Shown piece after piece: positions 46,746-59,340 of a stretch of 64,000 nt of DNA. This stretch comes from Circinella minor (Eukaryota > Mucoromycota > Mucoromycetes > Mucorales > Lichtheimiaceae), in NCBI GenBank assembly GCA_016758965.1, contig JAEPRB010000174.1, positions 22,791 through 86,790 on the forward strand, given 5' to 3'. Numbering within the stretch: the first letter of the stretch is position 1; the number at the start of each line of letters is the position of its first letter. A program made the translations under genes and the position numbers. Under the pieces are notes generated by a model. It saw only the letters and a program-made list of their open reading frames with translations, made no database searches and was not told the origin of the DNA.

Positions 46746-48079
46746 ATATAGTTTTATATATATATATGGAAAGGAGAAGGAGGGCGTAAAAAAAGGTATA
46801 GAGGAAATAATCTAATGTTTAATAAAATTATTATATGTATATCAACACTCCCTGGAAATATATGAATGAAAGAAAAAAGAACAGAGAGAAAAAAAAAAGA
46901 AAGGGATATGCGATTTGAAAAGAAGGAGAAGGAGAAAGATAATTATTATGTTTATGAGTTATAAGAAGTATATCCGAAGCATGTATGCAATTTTTATTTT
47001 TTCCTTTTTTGACTAAAAAAATCAAAAAAAGGCTGCATCTCGTGACTCGAAAAAAAAGCAATAATAATAATAATAATAATAATAATCAATATAAATAAAT
47101 ACCATAGTTCGCCCAAACCTTCTTTCTTTTTTTTTTGGGGGGGGGGGGGAAGAGGATGCTCATGCGGTCCAACAACAAAAATAACTGCCCTTTCTGATTT
47201 TAATTTTATTACATTATAATAAATCTCAAGGACGAAAAAGTTGAGTTGCTTAGACCAATATTTTTTGTATGTGCGTCTTATTTCTATTTTTAATTTTAAT
47301 TATTGTTTCAGTATATTCATGAAAAAACCATGGTAACTAAAAATTATTGCTAATGGTTCCATGTGCATTTCATATTATAATTCAAAATATGGACTAAAAG
47401 ACACCTTCTTTTTAACCATGTGCTAATAAATAATAATGTTTATACAAATTCGTTATGAGTAAACAACTATAATTATATAGTTACATTTTGTCACGATGAA
47501 ATATTTATATTCCCTTTCTATGAGAATAACGTTTAAAGTAAATATAGCGAAATATTATCTCAAAACAGACTATACATCATTGACAAGGTGCATACACATA
47601 CAGAAAAATTCATCTTTATCTTTATTGTTACGTAACGATAACGATAAAAAGTATGCTGCTACGAAGCAAAACAAATAAAAAATGAAAAGGAAAAAGAAAA
47701 AGAAACAATCATTTAAGCACACAGACACACTTTCTTAAATACTATGGTCTGTAAAGATAAGAATTTGTAGGATAATAATAAAAGGAGGATAATTGGTATT
47801 CTTCCCCTGTATTATGTTCCTTCTCTCAGATACACAAAAACACTATCTTTTGCTGACTTGAAAATTCTACTATTATCGCTTTTCCTTTTCTGCACGAGGT
47901 ATGTGAAAAAATCAACAACAGTGCTGATTTTGCTGCAGCTGCTAACTGCAAGCACACAACCATATGAAAAAGATGATGGTATTCATATATGTGCGGAATA
48001 TAATAAGACATCCCTACTTTTCTTTCTTTATATAATCCTTTTCTTTCTTTTTTTTTCTTATTTTTTTAATTGGAAGTTG
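46746..48079. other. divergent intergenic region
   Basis: Upstream region of the exchanger (minus) and the cysteine-rich protein (plus). It contains an ATA/ATT run (47061-47084), T and G runs (47126-47149) and pyrimidine-rich leaders. An open frame from 47858 enters the next gene, but its first part (MKILLLSLFLFCTRYVKK) shows no link to the mature protein and is treated as leader. No regulatory motif was assigned. Confidence 0.6.
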
Positions 48080-49461
48080 ATGAACAATAGAATGAAATGT
48101 GTTATTTCGCTTAATGCTATAATTTTATTTTTATTAATTAATGTAACTCATGCTCAACAACAAGAAGATCAAAATACAGCACCGGATATAGTCGATGTAA
48201 CATTATCCCCAGCAAATAGTATATCTAGTGGTGGTACTTCTAATACTATTTTTGATGATAACGATAGTCTAAATAATTCTGCAACTACTTCTGCAAATGA
48301 GAGCAACCCTCATTCATCACCTGCCGGTAGGTTTATTTACAGTTTAACACATTATGCTGCTTTTTTCTTTATACATTTAATAAATATAGCATATAAACTA
48401 TTATATGGTGCAAATACCCATATTCCTACTCTTTTTTTCAAAGCTATTACTACATGTCATTGTTGTTTTTAGTTTATTGCTATTGGAAGTAGTAGTAGTA
48501 GTACGTTTTGCTTACACACACCAAAATACATATTAACACACAATCAATTTTCTATATTATCTTTTCCTCCTTTTTTTTCTTAAACCTTCTTTTTTTCTTC
48601 TCCTTAGAAAATTTTAACATGAACAAATTCATTATTCTTACTCGTTTTATATATATATAGTGGGTTTGCCGATTGATAGTCGATGGTCTATTCTTCAATT
48701 AAGCGACGCTGATCGAGATGCAGTATGCAAGCAGCAAGTAGACTTTTGTGCAGTAATGTTATTTTTTTTTGTTTTTGTTTTCGTTTACAATTCAAAACTG
48801 ACAAAATTTTTAACAACTTTATAAATTTAGAACGAATGTGGAGGATCTAATATAACGTCTTCAAAGTAAACAATCTGCTAATAGTTTAATCCATTATTAT
48901 TTATTTTATATAGCAATAGTAAATCTTTATCGCACGTAATTGTGCACAAACAATTATGCAAAAAGAAGAGGAAATAATTCTGACACATTTAAATGATTTT
49001 ATAGTTTTTGTAATCAAACAACAATGGCATGGAATTGTAGCTGTCGGGTAATAGGCAATATTTGTCACATTTATTTATGCCGAATATATATTCTTATTAC
49101 TATTATTAATTCTGTGATTCATTTTTTTTTCTTTTCTTAGAATAAAGTTCCAGACTCACCACCATATCAATGGCCAGTTACTTTAGCTGAATGTACTGGT
49201 AGAGAACAAAAATGTCAAGCTAAGTGCACTAATCAATCTACTCAACAATTATGTATTGAAGGTTGTGCAAAGTATTTTCGATGTAATCGACCTGGAGGAC
49301 CACAAAGTCAACTTCAAGTCATGGATCCTAATATGACACCCAAATATGATGATCCAACATCTAATGCAACAGTATTGACTTGCTTATCATACGATAATAA
49401 TGTTTTTTTATTATCGCCATTTCTATTAGCAATTTTTGTTGCTGTTGTTATGTGTGTGTAG
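48080..49461 (+). CDS. Secreted cysteine-rich protein, DUF7707-like, probably GPI-anchored
   Basis: Five exons: 48080-48326, 48661-48752, 48831-48865, 49006 to about 49047 (end good to one base) and 49141-49461. The signal peptide is MNNRMKCVISLNAIILFLLI...THA. A Ser/Asn-rich linker follows, then the cysteine-rich core: QQVDFCANECGG, FCNQTTMAWNCSC, LAECTGREQKCQAKC and QLCIEGCAKYFRC. The final VFLLSPFLLAIFVAVVMCV is a hydrophobic tail of GPI-signal type. Cysteine spacing and the WNCSC motif resemble the fungal DUF7707 family of cell-surface proteins of unknown role. A possible earlier ATG at 47858 would add a leader but disrupts the signal peptide. A surface or cell-wall function is inferred. 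Confidence 0.72.
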
Positions 49462-50503
49462 CTCGTGATAATATCTCACCAGAACCTTCTTGTTATTTAT
49501 TGTGTAATGAAGAATATGAAAAAATATTGTAACGATACATAGGATTTGATTTCAAGGAAACAAGAAAGGAGAATAAGCAATATTAGAAGCGCGATATAAT
49601 TCACGTTATATATCACCTTATATCATATCATTTTATTTTTATTATATATTTAACACCATCTATCTATTGTTATCATTTTTCCATACTAAACAGTTACTAA
49701 ATACAATTGATATAATAACAGAAGATTAAATCTATCAATCGTTATAATTCCTTCTTAACTCTCCAGTCATAAACTGATATTTTTGGGTTTGTTGATTGAT
49801 GAGAAGTCGCAGTCAATAAATAAATTTGCTTCATATTTTAGTTTTTACAATGATAAAATGATGATACCGAATTTTTGTTTTATAGTACCATGTTTTTCTT
49901 CTATCATTAGTTTGATGTTAAAATTCCCTGTATTGAATTTTTTATTTGGCTTTAGGACATATAAATATATCAAGAAATATTACCAGAATTTTAACAACAG
50001 CAATCTATCAAGGTCTCACTTTTGAAAATAAGGCAATCTCTTTATATCTTTCCTAGCAATTGGTGAATGAACTTCAATCCAAGGGAGTTATAATGCAGTT
50101 AAACAAAGATGTAATGACCAGGACATTTTCAATTTCAATATTTCAAATCCCGCTTATCTGTACGGACCGATAAATGCCGCTTGTCAAATGGTGTCTCAAT
50201 ATTATATTACTGCTTTGTATGAATTCTTGGGCTGAATAGTTTGTGTTATTGCTTTACTATATAGTCTAATTAGAAATATTGAAGCATATTCTGGTAGCCT
50301 GTGTACACCCAAGTTGAGGTCCAATATAATTGAGTATTTTATATCCCCTAATTTATCACTGCAAGATAAACAGTACTTTTTAAGTTTTTGGTAAGCCGTA
50401 TAATATATATATAGAGAAAGGGAAGAAGGTAGAATCTCACTACATCCAGGAAATACGTCAACACAACTTCTCAAAATGAACTAAAAAATAATGCTAATAA
50501 ATA

Positions 50504-50534
<31 letters not shown>

Positions 50535-52487
50535 ATAAGACATTTTAAGCAGATATTTCAAATGTCTTTATTCTCCATATTAAAGCAATTACATTAATGC
50601 GTTGAAAGCCTAATATCAGTGTCAAGACAGATTTGCAGACAAGCTCAAATCGCAGCTTTTACTGTATCAGTACTTATGCGTGCTATAAGCTTTTGATACC
50701 ATTCTTCGTACTTTTATTGATAAGATCTTAGTCTTGCCCAAATGCAACAAATGGGTTCTCATTAAATGACCGAAGTAGTGGTAATAATGAATTTTACAAT
50801 AAAACCAGATCTCAAAAGAAACATCGGGGAAAAAATGCACAGAGGCCCAAAATCTAGGACTACCAAGACAAACTTTTCGCAGCACCCAATAAATATAATT
50901 GTAATAGAAAAAAATAATGATAATTCCCTATTTGGAAAGTATCAAAAGAATGTTTCTTTTTTTGTCACTGATTCATTTTTTTAAACAAAAAGAAGAGTAG
51001 CTGATAATTTGACCTTTAAAAACAGATTTGTAAATAAACCATCTCCTATTTGTTCATGTCGATAAATATATAAAGAAAAGGGGAGAGTCTTTATTAATTC
51101 TTTAAGCAAGTAGCAGCACATCTTATCGTAATATCCAATGTATAGAAATATACATCTCCTTTTGCCCAGCTTCCATTTTAAGCTGTCGAAATAGTCAATT
51201 GTTGGTAGAAGAATAAACAGTAACAAAAACCTTCTTTTTTTTTTCTGACCCTTTTTCCTTTTAAAAGTAAACAAAGGCATTAACAGTAATATTTACTCAA
51301 GAATATAATAGAAAATGATGCGAGTTCAAATGAGCTATTACTACAAGCAGCATACTTTTTTGATTTATTATTATTTATATCGGTTCTTTTGTTTTTCTTC
51401 TCGCAAGGACTCTTCTGTTACAATATGGTCTAAATTATATTATAATATAACTATTACTTTATTTTAATAATACTAAACGAATTGCCTTGTACTTTTCTCT
51501 TTCTCCCCTTATTTTTCATCATTCTTGTTCCCCCTGTATTGTCTTCAATCGCCACGTTTTTTTTTTCTAATAACCTCCTGCGTATTATTTTTCACTATTG
51601 ACAAAAATTTGAATACTAATCATAAGGAAAATCCTTAGTCAAGACAGCAATACTTCATTATTTCTTATACCAATCTCCTAGGTAAAAGGTATAAAAAAAG
51701 CAAAATTAATTGCAGAATTTTTTTTTACGCGACGACAGTTAAGAAACCATGGCAATTTATACTACAATCATGAAAGTAGTAATAGTAGTATTATATTTTC
51801 AACCCCTTTAAAACAGTAAAACTATTATATAACATATAATATGTTAAGGTCTGGCTTGGTTATTTCATAAAATTCTATCATTACAAAAGCCCAAAATAAA
51901 AATAAAAAATAATGTTATTTGTTGCTGTAGAAATTTTTTATACAGGATTGCATAGTAAAAGAATGATCTCTTTTCACTCAAAAAAAAAAAAAACTTTAGA
52001 TATTCTTCATTCGTATTATGCACATCATTAAAAGATCCACTGTACATGACAGGTGCAACAAACGTGATTAATGTATGTGTAGTGTAAAATGGTCATCAGG
52101 GTTTTTTATGTTACACGACGTAAGATCAAACAAGAAATTATAATAAAAAGAATAACAAATAATAAAAAAGGGGGCAGGAAATAGAAAGAAGTTCTATTAG
52201 TTGTAGTGTATATAGAAAATAATGATTGTAAAAACTAATAATGGTAGTATAATAAATTTATGTGTAGTATATAATAAAAATGAAATTATAGAGTGAAAAT
52301 GATGTGTTTATGATGCAAGTACGAAATATATATAATATGTAAAAGATAAAAGTAGCAACAAAGTTATTAATATTATGTGTCAGGAAGAAATTATTAGTAG
52401 TAATACGTATTTTATGCGAGAAGAAAGGAAAGGTAAAGAAATAAAACGAGGCAGACCGTGGCAAAAAAAAAAGGTATTAATTATTTT
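49462..52487. other. 3-kb intergenic region, no gene supported
   Basis: Only short frames occur (for example minus 50885-50667, minus 50474-50202 and plus 49783-50025). The minus frame at 50667-50885 (KVCLGSPRFWASVHFFPDVS) contains normal-looking codon use and may be a relic, but no family was recognised. A TA run lies at 50507-50535. Confidence 0.55.
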
Positions 52488-53039
52488 TTAACTAATAACA
52501 CAACAAACACATTCTTCTTCTTCGACCATACGGCGATTTGTTATTGCTGTTGTCCCTGTTGTTGATGGAAGCTGTATATTTCGATGTTGTTGAGAAGGTC
52601 GACGAATATTATGATCCGAAGCATGCAATACATAATCATTAATATCTTCGGGAAGCACTATATCATTATTGCTGAGATTATTATTATTAGAGGAAGAGGT
52701 ATTATTATTATAACGGCTTCTCGATGCTTGTTGCTGAAGTAACGCATTTGGTGATGGTGGTAAAATAGCAGTAGTGCTGTCAACCAAAATTAATGTGTTT
52801 AGGCTACAGTTACTTTCGCTCTTACGTAACGACGGGTTACGATAAAGACCGTAATGAATGTCACCTGCTGTCATTGTACCAAGGAATGGATCTGCAATGG
52901 CGGCCATATTACCAAAAGCTTGATCGTCACTGATCTCAACTCGTGTTCGTCGTTCATAAGCACGATCTAATATTTCAAGGTGGCGACTTGAAAGGCGTTT
53001 ATGGTCCATACCATCTGTTGAATACCAATATGATGCCAT
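52488..53039 (-). CDS. Small protein with C-terminal CaaX box (farnesylation) and adjacent cysteines
   Basis: Single exon, 183 residues, start MASYWYSTDGMDHKRLSSRH. It ends EEEECVCCVIS-stop: the last four residues CVIS form a CaaX box whose Ser favours farnesyl transfer, and two further Cys residues just before it could be palmitoylated, as in Ras proteins. The N-terminal third (HLEILDRAYERRTRVEISDD and AIADPFLGTMTAGDIHYG) looks folded. The middle is Asn/Ser/Gln-rich with poly-Asn. There is no GTPase motif. I recognise no family. A peripheral plasma-membrane or endomembrane protein is the natural inference. Codon use is normal and the frame is clean. It stands alone between two 2.5-3 kb spacers. 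Confidence 0.7.
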   Translation of the reverse strand: MASYWYSTDGMDHKRLSSRHLEILDRAYERRTRVEISDDQAFGNMAAIADPFLGTMTAGDIHYGLYRNPSLRKSESNCSLNTLILVDSTTAILPPSPNALLQQQASRSRYNNNTSSSNNNNLSNNDIVLPEDINDYVLHASDHNIRRPSQQHRNIQLPSTTGTTAITNRRMVEEEECVCCVIS

Positions 53040-55598
53040 TATTGTTGCTATTATATTTTGGGTATATATATATAATTACTGAGGTTGGTTTATTTAATTT
53101 TGTTGCTGAATTAAGAAAAGAAAAAAAAAATGATAATAAAGATAACCCTTATAATTGAAAATCCAGAAAAGCAATGGTAGATAAAAAATGGGAAAAAAGT
53201 GAAAGAAGAAAGAAGAACAAAGGATTTAGGTTACTTTATCTTATCGAGTAAAAAAAATGAGTAAATAGAAAGAATTAGGGAGAGAGACTGATATATACTT
53301 TTATTTTCTTTATCTTGTAAATGATTCTTTTTGGTCCTTTGAGGCACATGCGCACACACACATACGCAGGTACGCACAATAAACTATTTTACTCTTCTAC
53401 ATTCGATTAAATTGCTTTTTTTTTAAAATAATGTTATTAACCAAATAATAAACTCTATTAGTAATATCACTATGTTGAAAGGTAAGAATACACAATAATG
53501 AAAAGGAAAAGGAAAAAAAAAAACAGGCCAAAATATTCTTTATTTATATCCCCACTATCAATAACAACAGTACTACTAGTGACATTTATTTGTCATTATG
53601 ATATTGCTGAAAAAAGTACTTTATAGGCATTATCTCATTTTTATGGATCATGGAGAAGATAACTATATACATATGAGGGGTTAAGTGATAAAGAAAACCG
53701 ATTTTCATAACAAGCAGCATCAAGTAACAACAAAATTTTAGCTTTTTGTTGGCGCATAATATTCATCATCATTGATAATAATAATATAAACTTGAACAAT
53801 AAATCACCTTACTCCTATTGACTGATCGCAGCTTTTTTTAGCTCCATGTGGCTAGCATTTTTATATTATTGACGCTTCTCAAAACCCATTCATGCTACTG
53901 CTGCTGTTGTTTTTATTTAAAAAAAGATTTTCCTTTTATTATACATGTGGGACGTCCATCATTTTCTTTTATGGCTATTGACTGAACTCTTGCTCACAGG
54001 ACATTTACTGTTTATCATTCCTGACTTGACAATAAGAATAAAAAAAACAAATTGCTTGTGCGTTTGCTTTATCTCCTTCTGGTTTTAGCCTTTTTTTTTG
54101 ATGTTTTTTCTGTCTTATTACATACAAACTATACAAGAAAAAAAATTGGGAAAATCCCATTCTTTCCATGTGGAAAAGTTGTGTAACTTTTCTTCCTTTC
54201 AACCCCTTGGTTATACAAAAACTAAAATCTTATTTATAGATTTGATGCATTTCTATGATAATGATAAATTATATATTTATGTACCAAGACGCCAGCGAGT
54301 ACATCTAGTGTATGTCTTTACAGTCAGTAAACGTATGTTTTAAAGAAACAATAATACTATTTTACATATCTTTGACTATCTTTAACTAAAAGATAATAAA
54401 TATTAGCTTTTTTCTTTATTATTTACTGTTAAATCATTATACCTTTCCTCCCTTCTTGATGTCTACTGTATGATATGAATATTTGAGGGATAATTTTACG
54501 CGTAATAATAAGTCACTTGGTAATTAAAAAAGATAACAAGGGGTGGGAATACCATTTAATAAGGTAATATGGCTCCTTTTGTTGAAGAGTAAAAAGGAAA
54601 CAACCCATATTTTGTATCACTTTTATCTATTCTTTTCTACCTACTCTAAACCGTACCTCCTTCATCATCTTGTTCTTCTTGTTTCTTTCTCCTTTTATGA
54701 ATAAAAAGTCGAACATAGAAACGGGCCTCGCCACCTACTAATGATTAACAACACCAACACTACCATACTCTCAAGAATAACAATCACGTTGTGCATTCCT
54801 CTCGTGGGTTTTTATTTATATATAAACATATCTGAAGATCATTTTTTAGCGTGGTAGCCACGTAAATACGAGGAAATAAGATTTTTCAAATAGTTCCTTT
54901 TCCTCAAGTACTTTGTATCTCCCTTTTCTTTTTTGTCTATTGTATCCCTATATAAAATAACTAGCAATCATAAAAATGATTTGATTTGACAAATGATGGA
55001 CAGTTGAGAAGCTCATACTTTTGTTTTATTGATCTTTTTTTTACATCTAATCCTTTTTAGCACCTCTACAGTTATACTAAATCTAAAAAAAAAAAAAAGT
55101 AACAGTCCTTTTCTTCTCTTCAAAACTTTATTCTATATTATAATAATGTGATCGACAAAAGCAAAAGACCCTTTTATTGTACTCTTTTATTGGACCCTTA
55201 TCTATAAAAATGCAACATACAATTTATAGAGTTTGGTTTTCCACCGTCTTTTTTTGATATTCATATGAAAATAATAGGTCCAATTTTAATTATAAATCAA
55301 TAAGGATGATTAATATCTATTACAGAAAATATCTACTAATATTTACAGATATTTTTTTTAAAAAATCCATGGTTTAAAACATCTTATTATTCCTGTATCC
55401 AGGGTTGTAAACAGTAAACAGAAAAATTTAATTCAAATCAAATCATAACGCTTTTCTTACTCTTATTGTTCTGTGTTCATCTTTTTTTGTATACTGTGTC
55501 TCCAATTATTAAGAATAATTTAACCTTTATCATTATCTTAACATTAATAAATAATAACAATAGATAATTGTATTAATAGTATTAATAATAATACTAGA
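53040..55598. other. 2.5-kb intergenic region, no gene supported
   Basis: It contains the promoter of the CaaX gene at its left edge and AT-rich spacer. Short frames on both strands (54005-54343) overlap each other and look like chance. No RNA gene was recognised. Confidence 0.6.
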
Positions 55599-57868
55599 TT
55601 ATACGTCTATACAAATTTCACTACATTCTAATGTACCCAAGTTGACAAGTACAATAGAGCCTGTTTCTGAGAATGAAGGTACCATAACAACCCTTGTTTT
55701 TTGACCTTCTGGACCTATTAAGTTAATATCCACATAAATACTCATTAGTATCTTATTTATTCCATCTACTCTTCCAATCAATAACATTTGAAAAAGAAGT
55801 ATCATTTATGCACGAAGGAAAACAAAAGACGGAGAAAGATGAGGGTTGAGGAAAGGGAGAGAAAGAACATAATTATGTTTTCAAGGTTTACCTTCAATTA
55901 TACTTTGTTCAAATTGTGGTTGATTCCCTATGAAATAAACATGTGGGCTTTTTTCTACTATAAATGGATCATTCTCCTGGAATGGATAACACCCTATATT
56001 ACATATAAATACAAAGGATATAGTCTTTAAGTACCAACTTTTTTTTCCTCTAGTATCTAAAGATGATGTAAGAAAATAACATACATAGGGTATCTGGTGC
56101 AGAAGGTGCGATATGTCTCCAGAACAAACACCTTTCTGCCATTACAATTGGATCATCGAAATCTGTATATTTTAATATATCATCCACATTTTGTCCTGAT
56201 GTGCCTAAAAATCTATAAATGTATAGAGTTATGAAAAAAAATGTTTGTTTATTATTTGTTTTGACATATTAATGACTTACGTAATATCATCTACTTTGCA
56301 CCAATATGGATTTGTGACACTATTCAAAGTTCCGGTTTCTTTTCCTTTTGTAAATAAAGATGGATGAAGTGGCTGTTGCGGTAATTGACAATTGACAGGA
56401 TCTTTGATTCCAGCCATAACATCGACGGGAACACTTCCACATATTTCTTCCAGTAATTCATCAAATTGTGTTAATGGGCCTGAATCGTATTGTGTAGAAT
56501 CGTATCCATATTTTTTCTACATTTATAAAAAAGAAATATATATATATATATTAGTACCTTTTTATTCTTCTCAAAGTTACACAAATACATATTGCTAAAA
56601 TTAAACCTCTTATATATGTCTTTACCGTCTTTTGACTATCTTCAATAAGTTGTCTTGTACCAATCGAATTGCCAGCAATTATAAGTCGAGTGATTCTAGA
56701 ACTAGACTTTTGTATCTAGAATTAGATAATAAAAATTACCCGTTATTAAACATGTTTGTCTTTATATCTTTTTTCTTCTCTCGTTTCATACATACATCTA
56801 TTGTTCCCAATTCACCAGTCAAGTATTCGGTAAGCAACTGTAATTTTAGATCCGTCGCTGCGTCAGCACCAACATTTAATCCGGATACCAAGGCGACATA
56901 TTTAGAATCGTCTCTAGTTTGAGGAAGAGGTTGCTGTGGTGCAACACCTGGGTAGCATACTTCTTGGACTTCAAAGGCACCAGTAGATGATTCTTTTCCG
57001 AGTAAACCGACAACAGTTCCTAACATCAAATTCTTATTGTAAATACCAAATCAATCTAATTTAACTGTAAACCTTTTTCTTTTTTTTTCAATAATTATAA
57101 CAACAATGTTTACCAGTAACCCAGAATTCCTTCTCTAATACAGCACCGATCAGCTGGATGCGACCAGATTCATCCTCAATTGAAATTTTATCTTCTGATC
57201 CTTTATATTTGCGTGGTACTACTGGTGCCGCTAATGAGGTCTATAGATCGCAAGTTGTTGTTATTGTTGCTGTTAACTAACTATAGAAACAACAATTAGA
57301 TCAATTCAAAATATTATACAATATACCTCTTGTGTAAGATCCTTCAAGACGTTAGGTTTAAGCTGCATTTCAACATAAATAGTTCCCACCACATAGCAAC
57401 GCTTCATACCAGCATCAAGTACTTTCGGTACGAATTTCGGCTTATCTAATTATTGATAACCCCCAATTATTAGCATAAATATGTATATCAAGAAAAAATC
57501 AGGGAGTACATAATTTGTTGAGCTTATTATTATTTTTTACCAGGTAAATTTCCCCAACGAAGTTCAGCTTGTTGTAATACAGCAGGGCGTAATTTAAGTA
57601 AACGAACAAAATATAAACTAGCATATTGTCGATGAAATGATCTCGTTTTGATGATTAAACCGTCAGCGACATCAGGAAGATCGTCATAAGTTGACTCAGC
57701 ACGCTCTAAAGTTGCACTTGATACAATGTATATATAACCATATGTATAAGAGTGTACTCCCTTTAATTAGAATCACTGAATTGGCAACACTTTATTACAA
57801 ACCTATTTATATAGGGATATATAACGAACTATGTATATGACTTACGCGTCATGAGAATTACTGGCCAT
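55599..57868 (-). CDS. POLD2: DNA polymerase delta small subunit (POLD2/Cdc1/Pol31)
   Basis: Ten exons on the minus strand: 57868-57846, 57716-57541, 57445-57327, 57240-57114, 57019-56796, 56715-56626, 56516-56281, 56212-56085, 55993-55892 and 55714-55599; 446 residues, phase closed. The OB-fold region has EDESGRIQLIG and TGTVVGLLG. The inactive phosphoesterase domain has YVALVSGLNVG, RLIIAGNSIG, DPVNCQLPQQPLHPSLF, FLGTSGQNVDD and PHVYFIGNQPQF, and the protein ends VLVNLGTLECSEICIDV. All are landmark segments of the B-subunit of polymerase delta, which bridges the catalytic subunit and the third subunit at the replication fork. Length is normal for the family. The 23-base first exon encodes MASNSHD. 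It is head to head with EIF1AD. Confidence 0.94.
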
Positions 57869-58491
57869 TATTGTTATATAAAGGGGAGAGTAAATGGGGA
57901 AAAAAAAAAAGAGAGAGAGAAAAAGAAAAGCGCGAGATAAACGCGAATTTGAGAGGGCGCGTCGCCAACACTTTTTTTTTTTGATTACCCAGATTAGTTT
58001 TTTTATAAGTTTCATAAACCTCTTTGTTCGATATAATATCATGCTTTTAAAATCAAATATTATGTATATATATATATATATATACTACAAATATGACTCA
58101 AATAATACTTGTCTATATTTAATTATCTGCTAGTACTGCTATTAATACTTAATATCACTACTAAATTATATCGACGTTGAAATATGTTGTGGTCATCATG
58201 AGGGCACCTTACGTATGACATCCGCCTACTTGCTATTAAATATATTTTGATAATACATTTGCATGTGCTGTTTATTCTACTACATATGCCTTTTTTTGGT
58301 GAGAATGATAATGTGAATACAAATGGATTTCGTAAGCCACCAAAGAAGGAACAACGGTTGTATGTATTATTCTATTTCATTCAGTTTCTACAACTTTATA
58401 AAAAGAAAACTCCGTTAATAGAAGCAAAGGGAAGACTTCTTTTAAAAAATAAAAGTGACAACCTTTTTAATTTCTTTTACACATTTACAAA
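57869..58491. promoter_or_regulatory. shared upstream region of POLD2 and EIF1AD
   Basis: 623 bases between two divergent start codons. It is AT-rich with a TA run at 58064-58083 and A/G-rich DNA beside POLD2. The only GC-containing patch is at 57930-57966. No MCB-type ACGCGT site is intact in the spacer; an ACGCGT overlaps the first POLD2 donor (57844-57849). Shared regulation is only a possibility from position. Confidence 0.4.
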
Positions 58492-59121
58492 ATGGGAAGA
58501 AAGCAAACTGCTGCCGATATATTAGACTCTGAATCACCTTCCATTGAACCTGGAACTGAACAACGTTATGCCAGAGTCATTGGTCCTCGAGGAAATCATC
58601 AGCATGAAGTAGAATTCACAGACGGCACTCGAACCCTTGTTACTTTACAACCTCGATTTCGTCATTTAGTTTGGGTCAAGCGAGGTGTGTATATAAGATT
58701 TTGTACATATGTATATTATATATGAATCATGGCAACAGAATATACTTAACTGACATTTTCTATTGCTTAAGGTCACTATGTAATTGTTGATCCTTCACTC
58801 GGTACAACGACTGAAAAAGTAGGTGGAGAAATTATTCATGTGTTATTCCCTAAGCACATCAAAACTTTAGAACAATCAGGTCAATGGTAAGAAATATATA
58901 TATGTATATATGTGTGTAGATATAAGATATTTTTGCTTATTCAATCGTATATATATATATATATGTATATTAGGCCAGCTGAATTTTCACGGAAAAGGCA
59001 AGAAACGCCTGAAAAAGACAACGATGACGATGATAATAGCGATAATGATGATGATCTTTTCGTTAATAATAATCGACCTGTCATGTCAGATACCGAATCA
59101 TCGTCTAGCGATGAAGAGTAA
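58492..59121 (+). CDS. EIF1AD: EIF1AD (eIF1A-domain protein, haponin)
   Basis: Three exons: 58492-58684, 58772-58886 and 58974-59121; 151 residues. MGRKQTAADILDSESPSIEP is followed by an S1/IF1-type OB fold (RYARVIGPRGNHQHEVEFTD, VTLQPRFRHLVWVKRGHYVI, VGGEIIHVLFPKHIKTLEQS) and an acidic Asp/Ser-rich tail ending SDTESSSSDEE. Length and layout match EIF1AD of animals and fungi, a nuclear eIF1A-like protein involved in late small-subunit ribosome maturation in animals and non-essential in yeasts. The acidic tail also resembles eIF1A itself, but the order of motifs (VxxLxxxxxKxxWVKRG..VIVDP) is that of EIF1AD. Confidence 0.9.
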
Positions 59122-59340
59122 ATGAAGGAATATATATATATATAATATATAAGACAATGTATAAATTTAAATATGGATATATTATTAGAAAAAAATTGTA
59201 TAGATAGGGGGAAAAGGTATATATGTATATCAAATGTTTTTCTTTTGGAAGAAAACACACATTGTACATCAATCATCATCATACACATATTATTACTATT
59301 ATTATTATTACTACTACTCTACTTATTCTTTTCATCTTTA

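Noticed and set aside
50667..50885. Minus frame KVCLGSPRFWASVHFF as a possible retroelement piece
   Set aside because: It is only 72 codons, no motif was recognised and no terminal repeats were seen nearby.
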